DNA from: DASZVP01 sp035546935
Lineage (GTDB): Bacteria > Patescibacteriota > Saccharimonadia > Saccharimonadales > UBA4665
DNA length: 64,000 nt
Direction of reading: 5' to 3'
NCBI GenBank assembly: GCA_035546935.1
Contig: DASZVP010000002.1
Span: 186,001-250,000, forward strand
Part shown: positions 7,982 to 16,635 of the stretch, in pieces
Layout: each line of letters begins with the position of its first letter
How positions within the stretch are numbered: the first letter of the stretch is position 1
Notes under the pieces: generated by a model
What the model was told of the DNA's origin: nothing
Database searches by the model: none
Seen by the model: only the letters and a program-made list of their open reading frames with translations
Program-made: the position numbers and the translations under genes

Positions 7982-8293
7982 ATGAAAGGTAAGGACGTAT
8001 TAATGGCCCCGGGCGCGTCGCTCGCGGCTCTTTTTGTGTCGGTCGCCGAATTAGGCTTGGCCGTCCGGTTTGTGCTGCACTTTTTTGCAGTCAATCCAAC
8101 TAACGGGTTCGCGGCGTGGATCAACCACTCGACCGACGGCCTCATAACTCCGTTCCGAAGTGTTTTCACTTCGGCACCGGCAGGTCACCCACACTACGTT
8201 GACCTGCAGCTGCTATTTATCATGGCAGCTTACGCACTCGTTGTAGGCGCCCTCGTGGCCTACCTCAACCCAGCTCGTTGGTCAAAGAAATAA
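7982..8293 (+). CDS. YggT family membrane protein
   Basis: 103 aa, two main hydrophobic segments. VRFVLHFFAVNPTNGFAAW followed by TDGLITPFRSVF matches the YggT family (RxxLxxFxxNPxN and TDPLLxPFR). These small proteins occur near division and cell-envelope genes in other bacteria; a precise role is not known. The start at 7982 follows a strong AAGGAGAGGG site; a longer frame would begin inside the promoter. It is followed by a perfect intrinsic terminator and is monocistronic. Confidence 0.8.
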   Translation: MKGKDVLMAPGASLAALFVSVAELGLAVRFVLHFFAVNPTNGFAAWINHSTDGLITPFRSVFTSAPAGHPHYVDLQLLFIMAAYALVVGALVAYLNPARWSKK

Positions 8294-8314
8294 TTTGATG
8301 CAAAGAGGTGCGTG

Positions 8315-8347
8315 GCGAGCGGCTGAATCAGCCGCTCGCTCTTTTTT
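8315..8347 (+). terminator. Intrinsic terminator after yggT-like gene
   Basis: Perfect 11-bp stem (8315-8325 with 8329-8339), loop AAT, then TCTTTTTT. Confidence 0.9.
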
Positions 8348-8375
8348 ATATTGTCAGATGAGCCTGAGGCTAAGC

Positions 8376-9896
8376 TTAAATTTCGTGCAGAACAGTAATA
8401 TGGGCGCCTAATGAATTCAGGCGATCGGCTAAATCTTCATAACCGCGGTTAATCGTATAAACATTGCGCAGCATCGAATTGCCTTGTGCGGCCAGCATAC
8501 CAATCAGAAGCATCACGGCTGGGCGGATGCCGCTTGGGCAAACTACGTCTGCGGCTCGCCAGCGAGTTGGGCCTTCGACATAGGCGCGATGCGGGTCGGC
8601 CAGGTCAATACTGACACCAATTTTTTTCATCTCGGTGTACATCAGAGCACGGTCTTCGTATACCCAGTCATGAATTAGAGTGCGACCTTTAGCAACCGCC
8701 GCAATTGGTACGAAATAAGGCAAGTTGTCGATGTTTAGGCCAGGGAAAGGACGGCCATAGAGCTTATCAACCGGCGCAACCAGGCTACCATTATGTTTGT
8801 GAATGGTAATATCCACCAATTCGGTGTAGCCATTATCGGCTTTGTATGGCTGGCTCTGATCATAATTAAGGCCCATTTTTTCTAGCTTCAAAAGTTCCAA
8901 TTCCAGAAACTCTAGCGGCGCTCGCTCGATAGTGATCGATGAATTGGTTGTAACCGCAGCCGCGATAAAGGTCATGGCTTCTACGGGATCTTCGCTTGGT
9001 GCATAAGTGACATTTTTGTTAATATCTTTCACACCTTCGACACGTAAAGTGGTGGTGCCGATGCCCTCAATTTTGACGCCCAATTTTTTCAGGAACAGGC
9101 ACATATCTTGAACGGCGTAATTAGCACTAGCCATTTTAATAACTGTTGTAGCCGGAGTTTTGGCGGCAGCCATCAAAGCGTTTTCGGTGGTAGTGTCGCC
9201 GGACTCATATAGAACAACCGGCCGCTTCGGCAGCTGCTTTTTAACGGTGATATTGTAGTGGCCACTCTTAGTTAAAACATCCACACCAAATTCTTCGAGA
9301 GCATAGAGATGAGGCAAAACGGTACGGCGACCAAGCTCGCAGCCACCAGCGTAGGGGATCTGAAACTCCTTTTCCAGGTGCATAATCGGTCCGATAAACA
9401 TGATGACGCTGCGGGTTTTGCGAGCAGCTTCTTTATGCATCTTATCCAGTGCCAGCTTGGCCGGCGGCTTAATTTCCAGATCGTTGCCAATCCATTTAAC
9501 ATGCACATCAATACTTGTCAGCACTTCAACTAAGCGATTTACCTCTTCAATTCGCGGCACATTTTTTAAACGGGTGGTGCCCCGATTTAAAAGGCTGGCC
9601 GCTAACAGGCCGACAGTGGCGTTTTTGCTAGTTTTAACGCTGACTTTGCCACTCAACTCATGGCCACCTTCGATGCTCAAGTTTATGGCGCCCTCATTAA
9701 GGCTAATCAAAGACTTATTAAGAACATCACTAATACGGCCCAGTGTCTCCAGGCTCATGTTTTGACGGCCGTGCTCCATACGGTTGACTGCCGATTGACT
9801 AGTGTTTAAGCGGCGCGCAAACTCAGCCTGAGTTAGGCCGCGTTCTTGTCGCAGCTGAGTTATTAACTGGCCAATTTTCTCGTTAGTAGTTGGCAT
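8376..9896 (-). CDS. murA: MurA-type UDP-GlcNAc enolpyruvyl transferase fused to an N-terminal XRE HTH
   Basis: 506 aa in two parts. Residues about 1-68 form an XRE/Cro helix-turn-helix (GLTQAEFARRLNTSQSAVNRMEHG). Residues about 72-506 are a complete EPSP synthase/MurA fold: GKVSVKTSKNATVGLL with the conserved K-N pair, the active-site loop GGCELGRRTV with the catalytic Cys, and a closing RGYEDLADRLNSLGA. MurA transfers enolpyruvate to UDP-GlcNAc, the first committed step of peptidoglycan synthesis. The HTH is in the same uninterrupted frame and its ATG is the only sensible start. The fusion suggests an enzyme that could also bind DNA. Confidence 0.88.
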   Translation of the reverse strand: MPTTNEKIGQLITQLRQERGLTQAEFARRLNTSQSAVNRMEHGRQNMSLETLGRISDVLNKSLISLNEGAINLSIEGGHELSGKVSVKTSKNATVGLLAASLLNRGTTRLKNVPRIEEVNRLVEVLTSIDVHVKWIGNDLEIKPPAKLALDKMHKEAARKTRSVIMFIGPIMHLEKEFQIPYAGGCELGRRTVLPHLYALEEFGVDVLTKSGHYNITVKKQLPKRPVVLYESGDTTTENALMAAAKTPATTVIKMASANYAVQDMCLFLKKLGVKIEGIGTTTLRVEGVKDINKNVTYAPSEDPVEAMTFIAAAVTTNSSITIERAPLEFLELELLKLEKMGLNYDQSQPYKADNGYTELVDITIHKHNGSLVAPVDKLYGRPFPGLNIDNLPYFVPIAAVAKGRTLIHDWVYEDRALMYTEMKKIGVSIDLADPHRAYVEGPTRWRAADVVCPSGIRPAVMLLIGMLAAQGNSMLRNVYTINRGYEDLADRLNSLGAHITVLHEI

Positions 9897-10017
9897 TTCG
9901 CAAGAATGATATCACGTGTGACGTCAGCGTTACAAGGAATTAGTTTTTATTTTGGTTAACACTTCGGCTACAATTGTAGCATGATTTAACTTCTCCTCGG
10001 TTGGAGCAGAAAATACT

Positions 10018-10045
10018 TTTGAGGCAGGCTCCGCTCATCTATACT
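10018..10045 (+). promoter_or_regulatory. glyA promoter
   Basis: TTGAGG near 10018 and TATACT at 10040-10045. The leader carries GAGGAG 8 nt before the glyA ATG. Another TACAAT lies at 9970 in the same 174-nt intergenic region, which otherwise shows no gene. Confidence 0.5.
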
Positions 10046-10070
10046 TAATACTAAGACGAGGAGACACTCT

Positions 10071-11336
10071 ATGATCGACAAAACAATTGCCCAACTGATC
10101 AAAGATGAGCACGATCGGCAGGCACACAATTTACAGATGATTCCTAGCGAAAACCACGCCTCAAGGGCGGTGTTTGACGCGCTGGGCAGTATCTTAACCG
10201 ATAAGTATGCCGAAGGTTATCCAGGACAACGCTATTACGGCGGCTGTGAAGTTGTTGATAAAGTCGAAAATCTGGCCCGCGATCGCGCCACGAAATTATT
10301 TGGTGTCGACCACGCCAACGTTCAGCCTTACTCAGGTTCACCAGCCAATGCCGAAATTTATTTTGCTTTGCTCGACCCTGGCGACACTGTTATGGGTCTG
10401 GCTCTGACCTTCGGCGGACATTTAACTCACGGCCACTCTGTGAACGCCTCAGGCAGGTTTTACAGGCCAGTGCAATATCAAACTGGCAAAGATGGTTACC
10501 TAGACTACAACGCCATTGCCGATATGGCTGCTAAAGAAAAGCCAAAAATTCTGGTGGTAGGCGCCACCGCCTATCCACGTATTTTTGACTGGAAAAAACT
10601 TCGCGAGATTGCCGATTCTGTTGGTGCTTGGATGTTGGCCGATATCTCGCACATTGCGGGCCTAGTTGTCGGCGGTGAACACCCTTCACCAGCCGGCATT
10701 GCCGATGTCATCATGACGACCACGCACAAAACACTGCGCGGCCCACGTGGGGCACTCATTTTGTGTAACGGTTTGCCCTCAACACCTTTGAAAAAGGTGG
10801 AGCGTACCAAAGAGAACTTACCAACCTTGATAGATCGGGCGGTTTTCCCCGGTATGCAGGGCGGACCGCATAACCACCAAACTGCGGCTATCGCCGTGGC
10901 GTTAAACGAAGCGGCACAGCCAGAATTTAAGACTTACGCCCAACAAATTGTTAAAAATGCTAAGCGATTGGCCAGCGGTCTAACGGACCGAGGTTTTGAG
11001 CTAGTTACTGGCGGCACCGACAACCACTTATTGCTCATGGACCTGACCAACAAGAAGGTTTCCGGCAAGGAGGCTGAGCGGGCTCTCGACCAGATTGGCA
11101 TAACTGTCAATAAAAACACTGTACCGTTTGATCCAAACGGACCTTTTAACCCGAGTGGTATCCGCATGGGAACGCCCGCACTGACAAGTAGAGGCTTAAA
11201 AGAAAAAGATATGGATCAAATTGCTGAATGGATGAAACAAGCCATCGAAAACAGGGGCGATGAGAAAAAGCTTAACATGTTAAGGAACGCAGTACGCGAG
11301 TTTGCGCTGAAATTCCCGCTACCCAGCGACAATTAG
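10071..11336 (+). CDS. glyA: Serine hydroxymethyltransferase
   Basis: 421 aa PLP enzyme. N-terminal MIPSENHAS, GYPGQRYYGGCE and the PLP-lysine motif VIMTTTHKTLRGPRG are diagnostic. It converts serine plus tetrahydrofolate to glycine plus methylene-THF. With folD, folC and the DHFR-like gene in this window it forms a one-carbon/folate module. The start follows GAGGAG; the stop overlaps that of the convergent DUF3052 gene by 4 nt. Confidence 0.95.
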   Translation: MIDKTIAQLIKDEHDRQAHNLQMIPSENHASRAVFDALGSILTDKYAEGYPGQRYYGGCEVVDKVENLARDRATKLFGVDHANVQPYSGSPANAEIYFALLDPGDTVMGLALTFGGHLTHGHSVNASGRFYRPVQYQTGKDGYLDYNAIADMAAKEKPKILVVGATAYPRIFDWKKLREIADSVGAWMLADISHIAGLVVGGEHPSPAGIADVIMTTTHKTLRGPRGALILCNGLPSTPLKKVERTKENLPTLIDRAVFPGMQGGPHNHQTAAIAVALNEAAQPEFKTYAQQIVKNAKRLASGLTDRGFELVTGGTDNHLLLMDLTNKKVSGKEAERALDQIGITVNKNTVPFDPNGPFNPSGIRMGTPALTSRGLKEKDMDQIAEWMKQAIENRGDEKKLNMLRNAVREFALKFPLPSDN

Positions 11337-11707
11337 TTTTTACGACGCAGAAACTTTAGCCCGGACCACTTGTCATCAATGGCGGCCACCTTGGTGTCTA
11401 CCCAGCCAAGTGGCAACAGGGCGTCGCGCAGGTCCTGTTCGCCAATATCGGTTTTAACACCAGAGGCTTGCTTGGGCCAGCTTAACCAGAGCGATTTCTC
11501 GATCTCGGATATATTCTCATCTTTTAAGAAGCGTTCCAGATCGGCGCGCGAGTCACAGAACAAATGAACATGCGTCGCTGGCAGGCCTGGCGTTAGTTCC
11601 AGGCTGGCAGCGTCGGCAAAGTCTGAGTACCAAGCAGGCGTCGACTCGACATAAACTTCATCGCCAGCAGCAAAACCGAGCTTGGCAGCTAAATCAGCGT
11701 AGCTCAT
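11333..11707 (-). CDS. DUF3052-like protein
   Basis: 124 aa. The C-terminal half (LWLSWPKQASGVKTDIG, then LPLGWVDTKVAAIDDKWSGLK) closely follows the DUF3052 family, which is common in Actinobacteria and of unknown function. Soluble, no membrane segment. Its ATG overlaps the murB stop (ATGA), so it is translated from the murB message. Confidence 0.8.
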   Translation of the reverse strand: MSYADLAAKLGFAAGDEVYVESTPAWYSDFADAASLELTPGLPATHVHLFCDSRADLERFLKDENISEIEKSLWLSWPKQASGVKTDIGEQDLRDALLPLGWVDTKVAAIDDKWSGLKFLRRKN

Positions 11708-12738
11708 GGCAGTAATTCCGGTTCCTGCTGCAGGGTTATGCCAAATTTGGCCGCCACGGCATCGACAATTTTCTGCTTAAAAAGCAGCAGATCAGCAGTT
11801 TTAATTGCCTTTTCATTAACCAGCACCAAAGGCTGTCGGGCCCAGGTTGACATGCCGGTTTCGTGGTCGAAGTAGCTTTTGTAGCCAGCTTGCTCAATCA
11901 GCCAGGCGGCTGGAATTTTGGCGGAGCCATCAGATAGGGTCCAGCTGGGAATGCCTGGAAAAGCGGCTTGCAGACGCGCCAAATCCGCGCGGCCGACAAT
12001 AGGGTTGGCAAAAAATGAGCCGCAATTGTTGACCTTCGCCGGATCAGGTAAACGGTCATTGCGAATGGCAATTACTGCCTTACGCAAATCCATGGGCGTT
12101 ACCTGAGAGACATCAATCTTATTGTCTTCAAAATATTGCTGGACGCTGGCGTAAAACGGCGCGTGCGGATTGCCCTTGATGAGGTGCAGAGTGATGGCCG
12201 TGATAAAAAAGCGGCCGCGGTCAGCGGCTTTAAAGCGGCTGGTGCGGTAGCCAAAGGCGCAGTCTTCGGCACGCAAGGTGGTGTAATCGCCGAGCTGCGC
12301 GTCAAAGGCCTCGATGGTAACCAGGGTTTGGGCAATCTCCTGGCCATAGGCCCCAACGTTTTGGACCGGCGTGGCGCCGGCGGTGCCGGGAATCAGGCTG
12401 AGAGCTTCAATACCGGTTAAGCCGGCCTGGGCAGCCCGCTCGACAACTGTGTCCCATTTTTCGCCGGCGCCAGCGGTCACATAAAAGCTGGACTCGTCTT
12501 CTTGAAAACTTTCGTAGCGCTGAATGTTGTTCACAATAACCAGGCCGGGGAAGCCTTCGTCGCGCCAAACAATGTTGCTGCCGTCGCCAATCATTATTAC
12601 CGGCAGCTTGTTTTGGGCTGCCCAAGTTAGGGCTTCGCGGAGTTGAATGCGGTCTTCCACTAAGACCAAATGTGCGGCTTGGCCGCCCAGACGCATGGTC
12701 GAGTGATCGGCCAGACTAACATTGTCTTGGATCTGCAT
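11704..12738 (-). CDS. murB: UDP-N-acetylenolpyruvoylglucosamine reductase
   Basis: 344 aa, in line with type I MurB. FAD-binding GDGSNIVW and the GIEALSLIPGTAGATPVQNVGAYG region are diagnostic, with YRTSRFK and the active-site serine in NNCGSFFANP. It reduces the MurA product to UDP-MurNAc using NADPH. TATAAT (minus strand, 12746-12751) ends 7 nt before the ATG, so the message is probably leaderless. Forms an operon with the DUF3052 gene. Confidence 0.95.
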   Translation of the reverse strand: MQIQDNVSLADHSTMRLGGQAAHLVLVEDRIQLREALTWAAQNKLPVIMIGDGSNIVWRDEGFPGLVIVNNIQRYESFQEDESSFYVTAGAGEKWDTVVERAAQAGLTGIEALSLIPGTAGATPVQNVGAYGQEIAQTLVTIEAFDAQLGDYTTLRAEDCAFGYRTSRFKAADRGRFFITAITLHLIKGNPHAPFYASVQQYFEDNKIDVSQVTPMDLRKAVIAIRNDRLPDPAKVNNCGSFFANPIVGRADLARLQAAFPGIPSWTLSDGSAKIPAAWLIEQAGYKSYFDHETGMSTWARQPLVLVNEKAIKTADLLLFKQKIVDAVAAKFGITLQQEPELLP

Positions 12739-12814
12739 GACCTCTATTATACAGTCTTAAACATGGATAACGCTTACGCTTGCACTTGGCCAATGGCGGG
12801 ACTAGTATGGTGTT

Positions 12815-13363
12815 ATGAGTGACTCGTCGGCAAAGCCGCCTTTTCAAACTCTTGGCGTTGCGCTCAAACAGATGAGGGAACAAGCCAGGCAGACATTGCT
12901 CGAAGTGGCCGGCGCCGTGGAAATTGACAGCAAAACCCTGGAAAATATCGAAACTGGCGAAGAGCGCCCCAGCGAGGACATTCTTAATCTGCTGATCAAT
13001 TATTTTGACATGGATGACCAAATCGCCAACCGCCTATGGAATTTGGCAGGTTATGAGGCAGATCAAGAGGACCGCACTGACGCTGCGTCCATCAATAAGT
13101 CGCTGGTGATGTTATTTGCTCAAGATCCCCGCACAATTTACAGCGACGGCCTGGATATTACCTGCAATCAATCTGGTGTTACTCTGAGTTTTACGCAGAC
13201 GACGGATAAAGATTCGAGCTTGCCTGTGGCCCGAATTGGCATGAGTTATGAGCAAGCCGAGCGGGTCATGCATGCCCTGGACCATGGCCTGCGGCACGTT
13301 CATTATCTTCGCCAACAGCGGTCGTTGCCGCCAAACAAGCAAGCTGACGCTTCTGACAAGTAA
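12815..13363 (+). CDS. XRE-type regulator with DUF3467-like C-terminus
   Basis: 182 aa. Residues about 12-75 form a helix-turn-helix (ALKQMREQARQTLLEVAGAV, TLENIETGEERPS). Residues about 100-165 resemble DUF3467 (DGLDITCNQSGVTLSF, VARIGMSYEQAERVMHAL). Probably a DNA-binding regulator; target unknown. A -10 lies only 3-5 nt upstream (TAGTAT/TATGGT), so the message is likely leaderless. It is divergent from murB across a 76-nt promoter region. Confidence 0.75.
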   Translation: MSDSSAKPPFQTLGVALKQMREQARQTLLEVAGAVEIDSKTLENIETGEERPSEDILNLLINYFDMDDQIANRLWNLAGYEADQEDRTDAASINKSLVMLFAQDPRTIYSDGLDITCNQSGVTLSFTQTTDKDSSLPVARIGMSYEQAERVMHALDHGLRHVHYLRQQRSLPPNKQADASDK

Positions 13364-13436
13364 GAATTCTTACAGTGTTCATTTCGGTAAAAGCTTATGC
13401 TCTTAGCTATAACGTCTGGAAACAGAAAGGACCTGT

Positions 13437-13538
13437 GTGACAACCGAAGATATGCTACGTGGTTTGCACGACCGGGCACAACACGCCGCCCAGCCTCGCA
13501 AACAAAAAGCCAAAGCTCGCAAAGCCAAAAAAAGCTAA
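13437..13538 (+). CDS. Very small basic protein (33 aa)
   Basis: GTG start with AAAGG 6 nt upstream; a TATAAC at about 13408 could serve as -10. The product starts TTEDMLRGLHDRAQ and ends in a run dominated by Lys, Ala and Arg (KQKAKARKAKKS). The basic tail suggests nucleic-acid or ribosome association, but that is inference. It lies between the XRE regulator and the spermidine synthase-like gene, whose own -10 begins 25 nt after this stop. Confidence 0.5.
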   Translation: MTTEDMLRGLHDRAQHAAQPRKQKAKARKAKKS

Positions 13539-13575
13539 ACCGGACTTACCGCTATTTGCGTCTATACTGAGTGTT

Positions 13576-14328
13576 ATGACGCCCGGTGAGTTAATATTTG
13601 AAACTGATACGCAGTTCGGCCATTACCAGGTTTATGACATGGTGTACGAGGGTCGCGCTGCGCGCGTTCTGTACAGTGGGCACCGCCAGGCGGCGCAGTC
13701 TGGTATTCCTGCAGACGGAAATCAGCCCGTGTTACTCTTTGATTACAACCAACGACTGTTTGAGCTAGCCACCTATCTACAGCCGCAACGCGTTTTAATT
13801 ATTGGCGGTGGCACCTACACACTATCGATGGCTTTGCTGGCTGAGCTGCCTAGAACACTAGTCGAAATAGTGGAGCTAGACCCAGATTTGGATGAAATCG
13901 CCCATACTTACTTTGGCTGGCAACCTAACCGCCGACAAAAAATTTATCACCAAGACGGCCGAAAATTCCTGGAGCAAAGCACCGAGCATTACGATTTAAT
14001 AATCTTGGACGCCTTCGAAAGCCAGGCTGCGATCCCGGCACATTTACTCGAGCCGGAAGCGGTCAAACTTTATCGCCAGCATCTGAAAACTGGCGGTGTT
14101 TTTGCGGCGAACGTTATTGCTGCTTATTTGGGAGAGCGCTCGACTGTACTGCGGCAGCTGGCCAAGGCAACCGAAACAACTATTGGCCACACAGATATTT
14201 TTCCGGCCGGCCGTGGCGTTTCGGCCTGGCTGCCGCAAAACTTTGTCCTCATTGCCCAGAGCTCGTTGAAACACAATTTTCAGCAAGTTTTGCGCTATTC
14301 GCCGCTGGATGAAGCTTCCGACAACTAG
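13576..14328 (+). CDS. Spermidine synthase-like methyltransferase-fold protein
   Basis: 250 aa. N-terminal beta domain (ELIFETDTQFGHYQVYD), then a Rossmann core with VLIIGGGTYTLSMALL, EIVELDPDLDEIA, HQDGRKFL and YDLIILDAF, as in polyamine synthases. It probably transfers an aminopropyl group or is a related enzyme. The start is the ATG at 13576, with TATACT ending 7 nt upstream (leaderless); a longer frame from 13459 overlaps the 33-aa gene and adds a low-complexity basic tail. Confidence 0.75.
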   Translation: MTPGELIFETDTQFGHYQVYDMVYEGRAARVLYSGHRQAAQSGIPADGNQPVLLFDYNQRLFELATYLQPQRVLIIGGGTYTLSMALLAELPRTLVEIVELDPDLDEIAHTYFGWQPNRRQKIYHQDGRKFLEQSTEHYDLIILDAFESQAAIPAHLLEPEAVKLYRQHLKTGGVFAANVIAAYLGERSTVLRQLAKATETTIGHTDIFPAGRGVSAWLPQNFVLIAQSSLKHNFQQVLRYSPLDEASDN

Positions 14329-14508
14329 CTACGAGCAGGCACAGTCACTGCGACTACAATGTGGTCTAACAAGCTAACTGTAAATTAACTCATAGACGTC
14401 ACGGGATCGGCAGCTCAGAATACAGCTAAAGAATAAAAAATTATCTCTTAATTTATTTCAATAATTCAGTTGGCGAGTTGGCGTGTACGAAGCTCGTGAG
14501 GAGGGTAT

Positions 14509-15072
14509 ATGGAAACCAGAAAATTAAATTTTATAAAGAGCGGCCTCATCGCGGGACTTATCATAATTGGGGCCCCTGTCACTGCTTTCGCAGCGACAAA
14601 CAGCAATGCTGGCAATAATGTAACTATCTGTCACTCCACCGGTTCTTCTTCGAAGCCCTATACCACAGTTAAGGCGAACCCGAACGGTATCATTAGCGGC
14701 CACGCCAAACATAGCGGCGATATTATTCCGCCGTTTACCTACAATGATCATGGCACAAGCAAGAACTTTGCTGGTCTGAACTGGACTGTTACCGGACAGG
14801 CTATCTTGCGCAACGGCTGTGTGGTGGGCGGCAGTGGCGGCGGTGCCGGCGGCAGCGGCAGTGGCGACCCGAACTCCGCTGGCCAAGTATTAGGAGCCGC
14901 TTCAGCCGGGCGAGGTGGCGGCACCGCCGCCCAGGCAGCTGATGGCGGAGTGGATGCTGGTTTCGGCGGCGCTTCTACCAAGGTTAGCGAATTTGCTGCG
15001 GCTGGCTTGGTGGTTTCTGCGGCGGGCATCCTGTCAGGCCTAGGTTTGCTAGTCAACCGACGCAAAGTCTAG
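14509..15072 (+). CDS. Secreted HxGDIIP-type surface protein
   Basis: 187 aa. Signal peptide (about residues 1-29, ending AFAAT). The mature part begins VTICHSTGSSSKPYTTV and continues to HAKHSGDIIPPF, the ICHxTGSxxxPY...HxGDIIP module seen in secreted actinobacterial and Saccharibacteria proteins. A Gly/Ala-rich low-complexity segment follows, then a C-terminal hydrophobic helix with RRK. That layout fits cell-surface retention, although no LPxTG-like motif is evident. GAGGAGGG precedes the ATG. It sits directly upstream of a sortase gene and is a plausible substrate. The 180-nt region before it holds no other gene. Confidence 0.8.
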   Translation: METRKLNFIKSGLIAGLIIIGAPVTAFAATNSNAGNNVTICHSTGSSSKPYTTVKANPNGIISGHAKHSGDIIPPFTYNDHGTSKNFAGLNWTVTGQAILRNGCVVGGSGGGAGGSGSGDPNSAGQVLGAASAGRGGGTAAQAADGGVDAGFGGASTKVSEFAAAGLVVSAAGILSGLGLLVNRRKV

Positions 15073-15106
15073 TCTTTTTCATTTGTTAATTAAAGGAGAT
15101 TCCCAT

Positions 15107-15955
15107 ATGTCTGGGGCTGATAAAACACAGTCTGGTTCGAGACGCCTTTCCGGGCGACGGGCGATCAAGCGGACACTTCCGGTTAGTGCTTCACGTCAGC
15201 TGGCAGTTTCGATTCGTTACTTCCGTACGCGGCCGGACACACGAACCAAAAAGCAGCACCAACTGGTGCTGCAGCTGTATGGGTTGTCGGTGCGTGAGAT
15301 TGCTATTACTTGGTCACGGCGAAAAGGGTCTGCCGCATCAAACCTGGTGTCATTGCGGCATAAGTTTGCGCTGCCGCTGGTTTCAATTACTTTAGGTACG
15401 GTCGGGGCAGGGTATTTTAGTGCGAATCTTCACGAAACTGTCAGGCTCGATATCCCGGACACCAATACAGTTGCGCTGGTTTCGGTGGCCCAACCGGCAG
15501 CTAAAGTCATGCCGGCATCTCAGCCAACTCATCTGAGCATCCCAAGTATTAACGTCGATTCCGACTTAGCCAGTATGGGTTTAGGCCCGGGTGACGAGAT
15601 CCAAATGCCTCTTAGCTCAGACATTGCCGCCTGGTACACTGGCAGTCCCACGCCAGGAGAACTGGGTCCGGCTGTAATTGCCGGCCATGTCGATAGCCCC
15701 GATGACATCGGTGTCTTCTGGCGATTGCGCGACCTACGCCCTGGTGACAAAGTTTTTGTAGCGCGAGCGGATGGCAGCACCGCCACATTCGCCATCACAG
15801 CTATAGAAGAATACCCCAAAGCCAGCTTTCCAACCGACAAAGTCTACGGACCAATCAACTACTCCGGACTGAGGCTGATAACCTGCGGCGGAGCCTTCAA
15901 CAACGATACACGTGAGTATACCGACAATATTGTCGCTTACGGCATCCTCCAGTAA
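15107..15955 (+). CDS. Class F-like sortase
   Basis: 282 aa. Basic cytoplasmic N-terminus, a membrane anchor around residues 88-110, then a catalytic domain. The triad is visible as His in VIAGHVDSP, Cys in LRLITCGGAF and Arg in DTREYTDNI. The order and spacing fit the class F sortases of Actinobacteria. It should cleave a C-terminal sorting motif and link proteins to the wall. The start at 15107 follows AAAGGAGA. Likely partners are the adjacent HxGDIIP protein and the LVNTG-ended protein at 28283. Confidence 0.88.
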   Translation: MSGADKTQSGSRRLSGRRAIKRTLPVSASRQLAVSIRYFRTRPDTRTKKQHQLVLQLYGLSVREIAITWSRRKGSAASNLVSLRHKFALPLVSITLGTVGAGYFSANLHETVRLDIPDTNTVALVSVAQPAAKVMPASQPTHLSIPSINVDSDLASMGLGPGDEIQMPLSSDIAAWYTGSPTPGELGPAVIAGHVDSPDDIGVFWRLRDLRPGDKVFVARADGSTATFAITAIEEYPKASFPTDKVYGPINYSGLRLITCGGAFNNDTREYTDNIVAYGILQ

Positions 15956-16012
15956 ATTGGTACAGCTTAGTAACTGAAGTTAGAACCACGTTTTTCGAAT
16001 CTTACTCAAATA

Positions 16013-16402
16013 TTATAATCGGCCGTCATATATGACATCATCGTAGTACTTAATCATAAAAACTTTCTGCCAAGGAAATGCGAAAACTTTAATATTTGTC
16101 TGACTGTAAACGGCTTGCATCGTACATGACTTTGACTCAGAAGGAGTAGTTATAGTAATTATTTGCTTACCGTTTGTCATGGATGACGTGCCCTTAATGT
16201 CATCGCATGCTCCATGAGCTACTCGAGTCTTAATTTTTATTGCTAATGGATAGCGTACAATCTCAAGCTTACTATCAATATTTTGTGGATCGTCTCGACT
16301 GTACTGATTCTTACTGATGGGCATGTTGAGCGCACCTACGGCCAAGATGACCATAAGCAAGAGGCTACCTATAAAGACTACTTTTCTATTCTTAAATACC
16401 AT
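16013..16402 (-). CDS. Small membrane-anchored or secreted protein (129 aa)
   Basis: N-terminal basic residues followed by one hydrophobic helix (VVFIGSLLLMVILAVGAL), then an extracytoplasmic domain rich in beta-forming residues with two Cys (GACDD and KSCTM) that could form a disulfide. Not recognised. The gene looks more AT-rich than its neighbours, possibly from transfer. TATAGT lies 7 nt before the ATG (leaderless). Confidence 0.6.
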   Translation of the reverse strand: MVFKNRKVVFIGSLLLMVILAVGALNMPISKNQYSRDDPQNIDSKLEIVRYPLAIKIKTRVAHGACDDIKGTSSMTNGKQIITITTPSESKSCTMQAVYSQTNIKVFAFPWQKVFMIKYYDDVIYDGRL

Positions 16403-16524
16403 AAACAGAACTATACCAGTTAATTATCACCCTGTGGAATAAATGGTTCGAATCCTCACTAGGTTACGAACTAGTTCGAATGAAACATTAATAGATTACA
16501 GATATAGATTTTATGAGGTAGATT

Positions 16525-16601
16525 TGGTACGCGCGAAGGGATTCGAACCCCCGACCTTCGGTACCGGAAACCGACGCTCTAATCCGCTGAGCTACGCGCG
16601 C
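16525..16601 (-). tRNA. tRNA-Arg(CCG)
   Basis: Acceptor GCGCGCG/CGCGCGT, anticodon stem TCGGT/ACCGA with loop TTCCGGT (CCG), T-arm GGGGTTCGAATCCCT, encoded CCA. Confidence 0.94.
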
Positions 16602-16635
16602 TTATGAGGTGTCAATTTATTGTAGCGCAACAGAG

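Noticed and set aside
13459..13575. N-terminal extension of the spermidine synthase-like protein
   Set aside because: The extension is Lys/Pro low complexity, overlaps the better-supported 33-aa gene in another frame, and TATACT lies 7 nt before the internal ATG 13576.
16436..16480. T-arm-like GGTTCGAATCC near tRNA-Arg(CCG) as an attachment-site remnant
   Set aside because: The match is only to the universal T-arm and lacks an acceptor; a CGAACTAGTTCG palindrome nearby explains the similarity. No integrase in the region.
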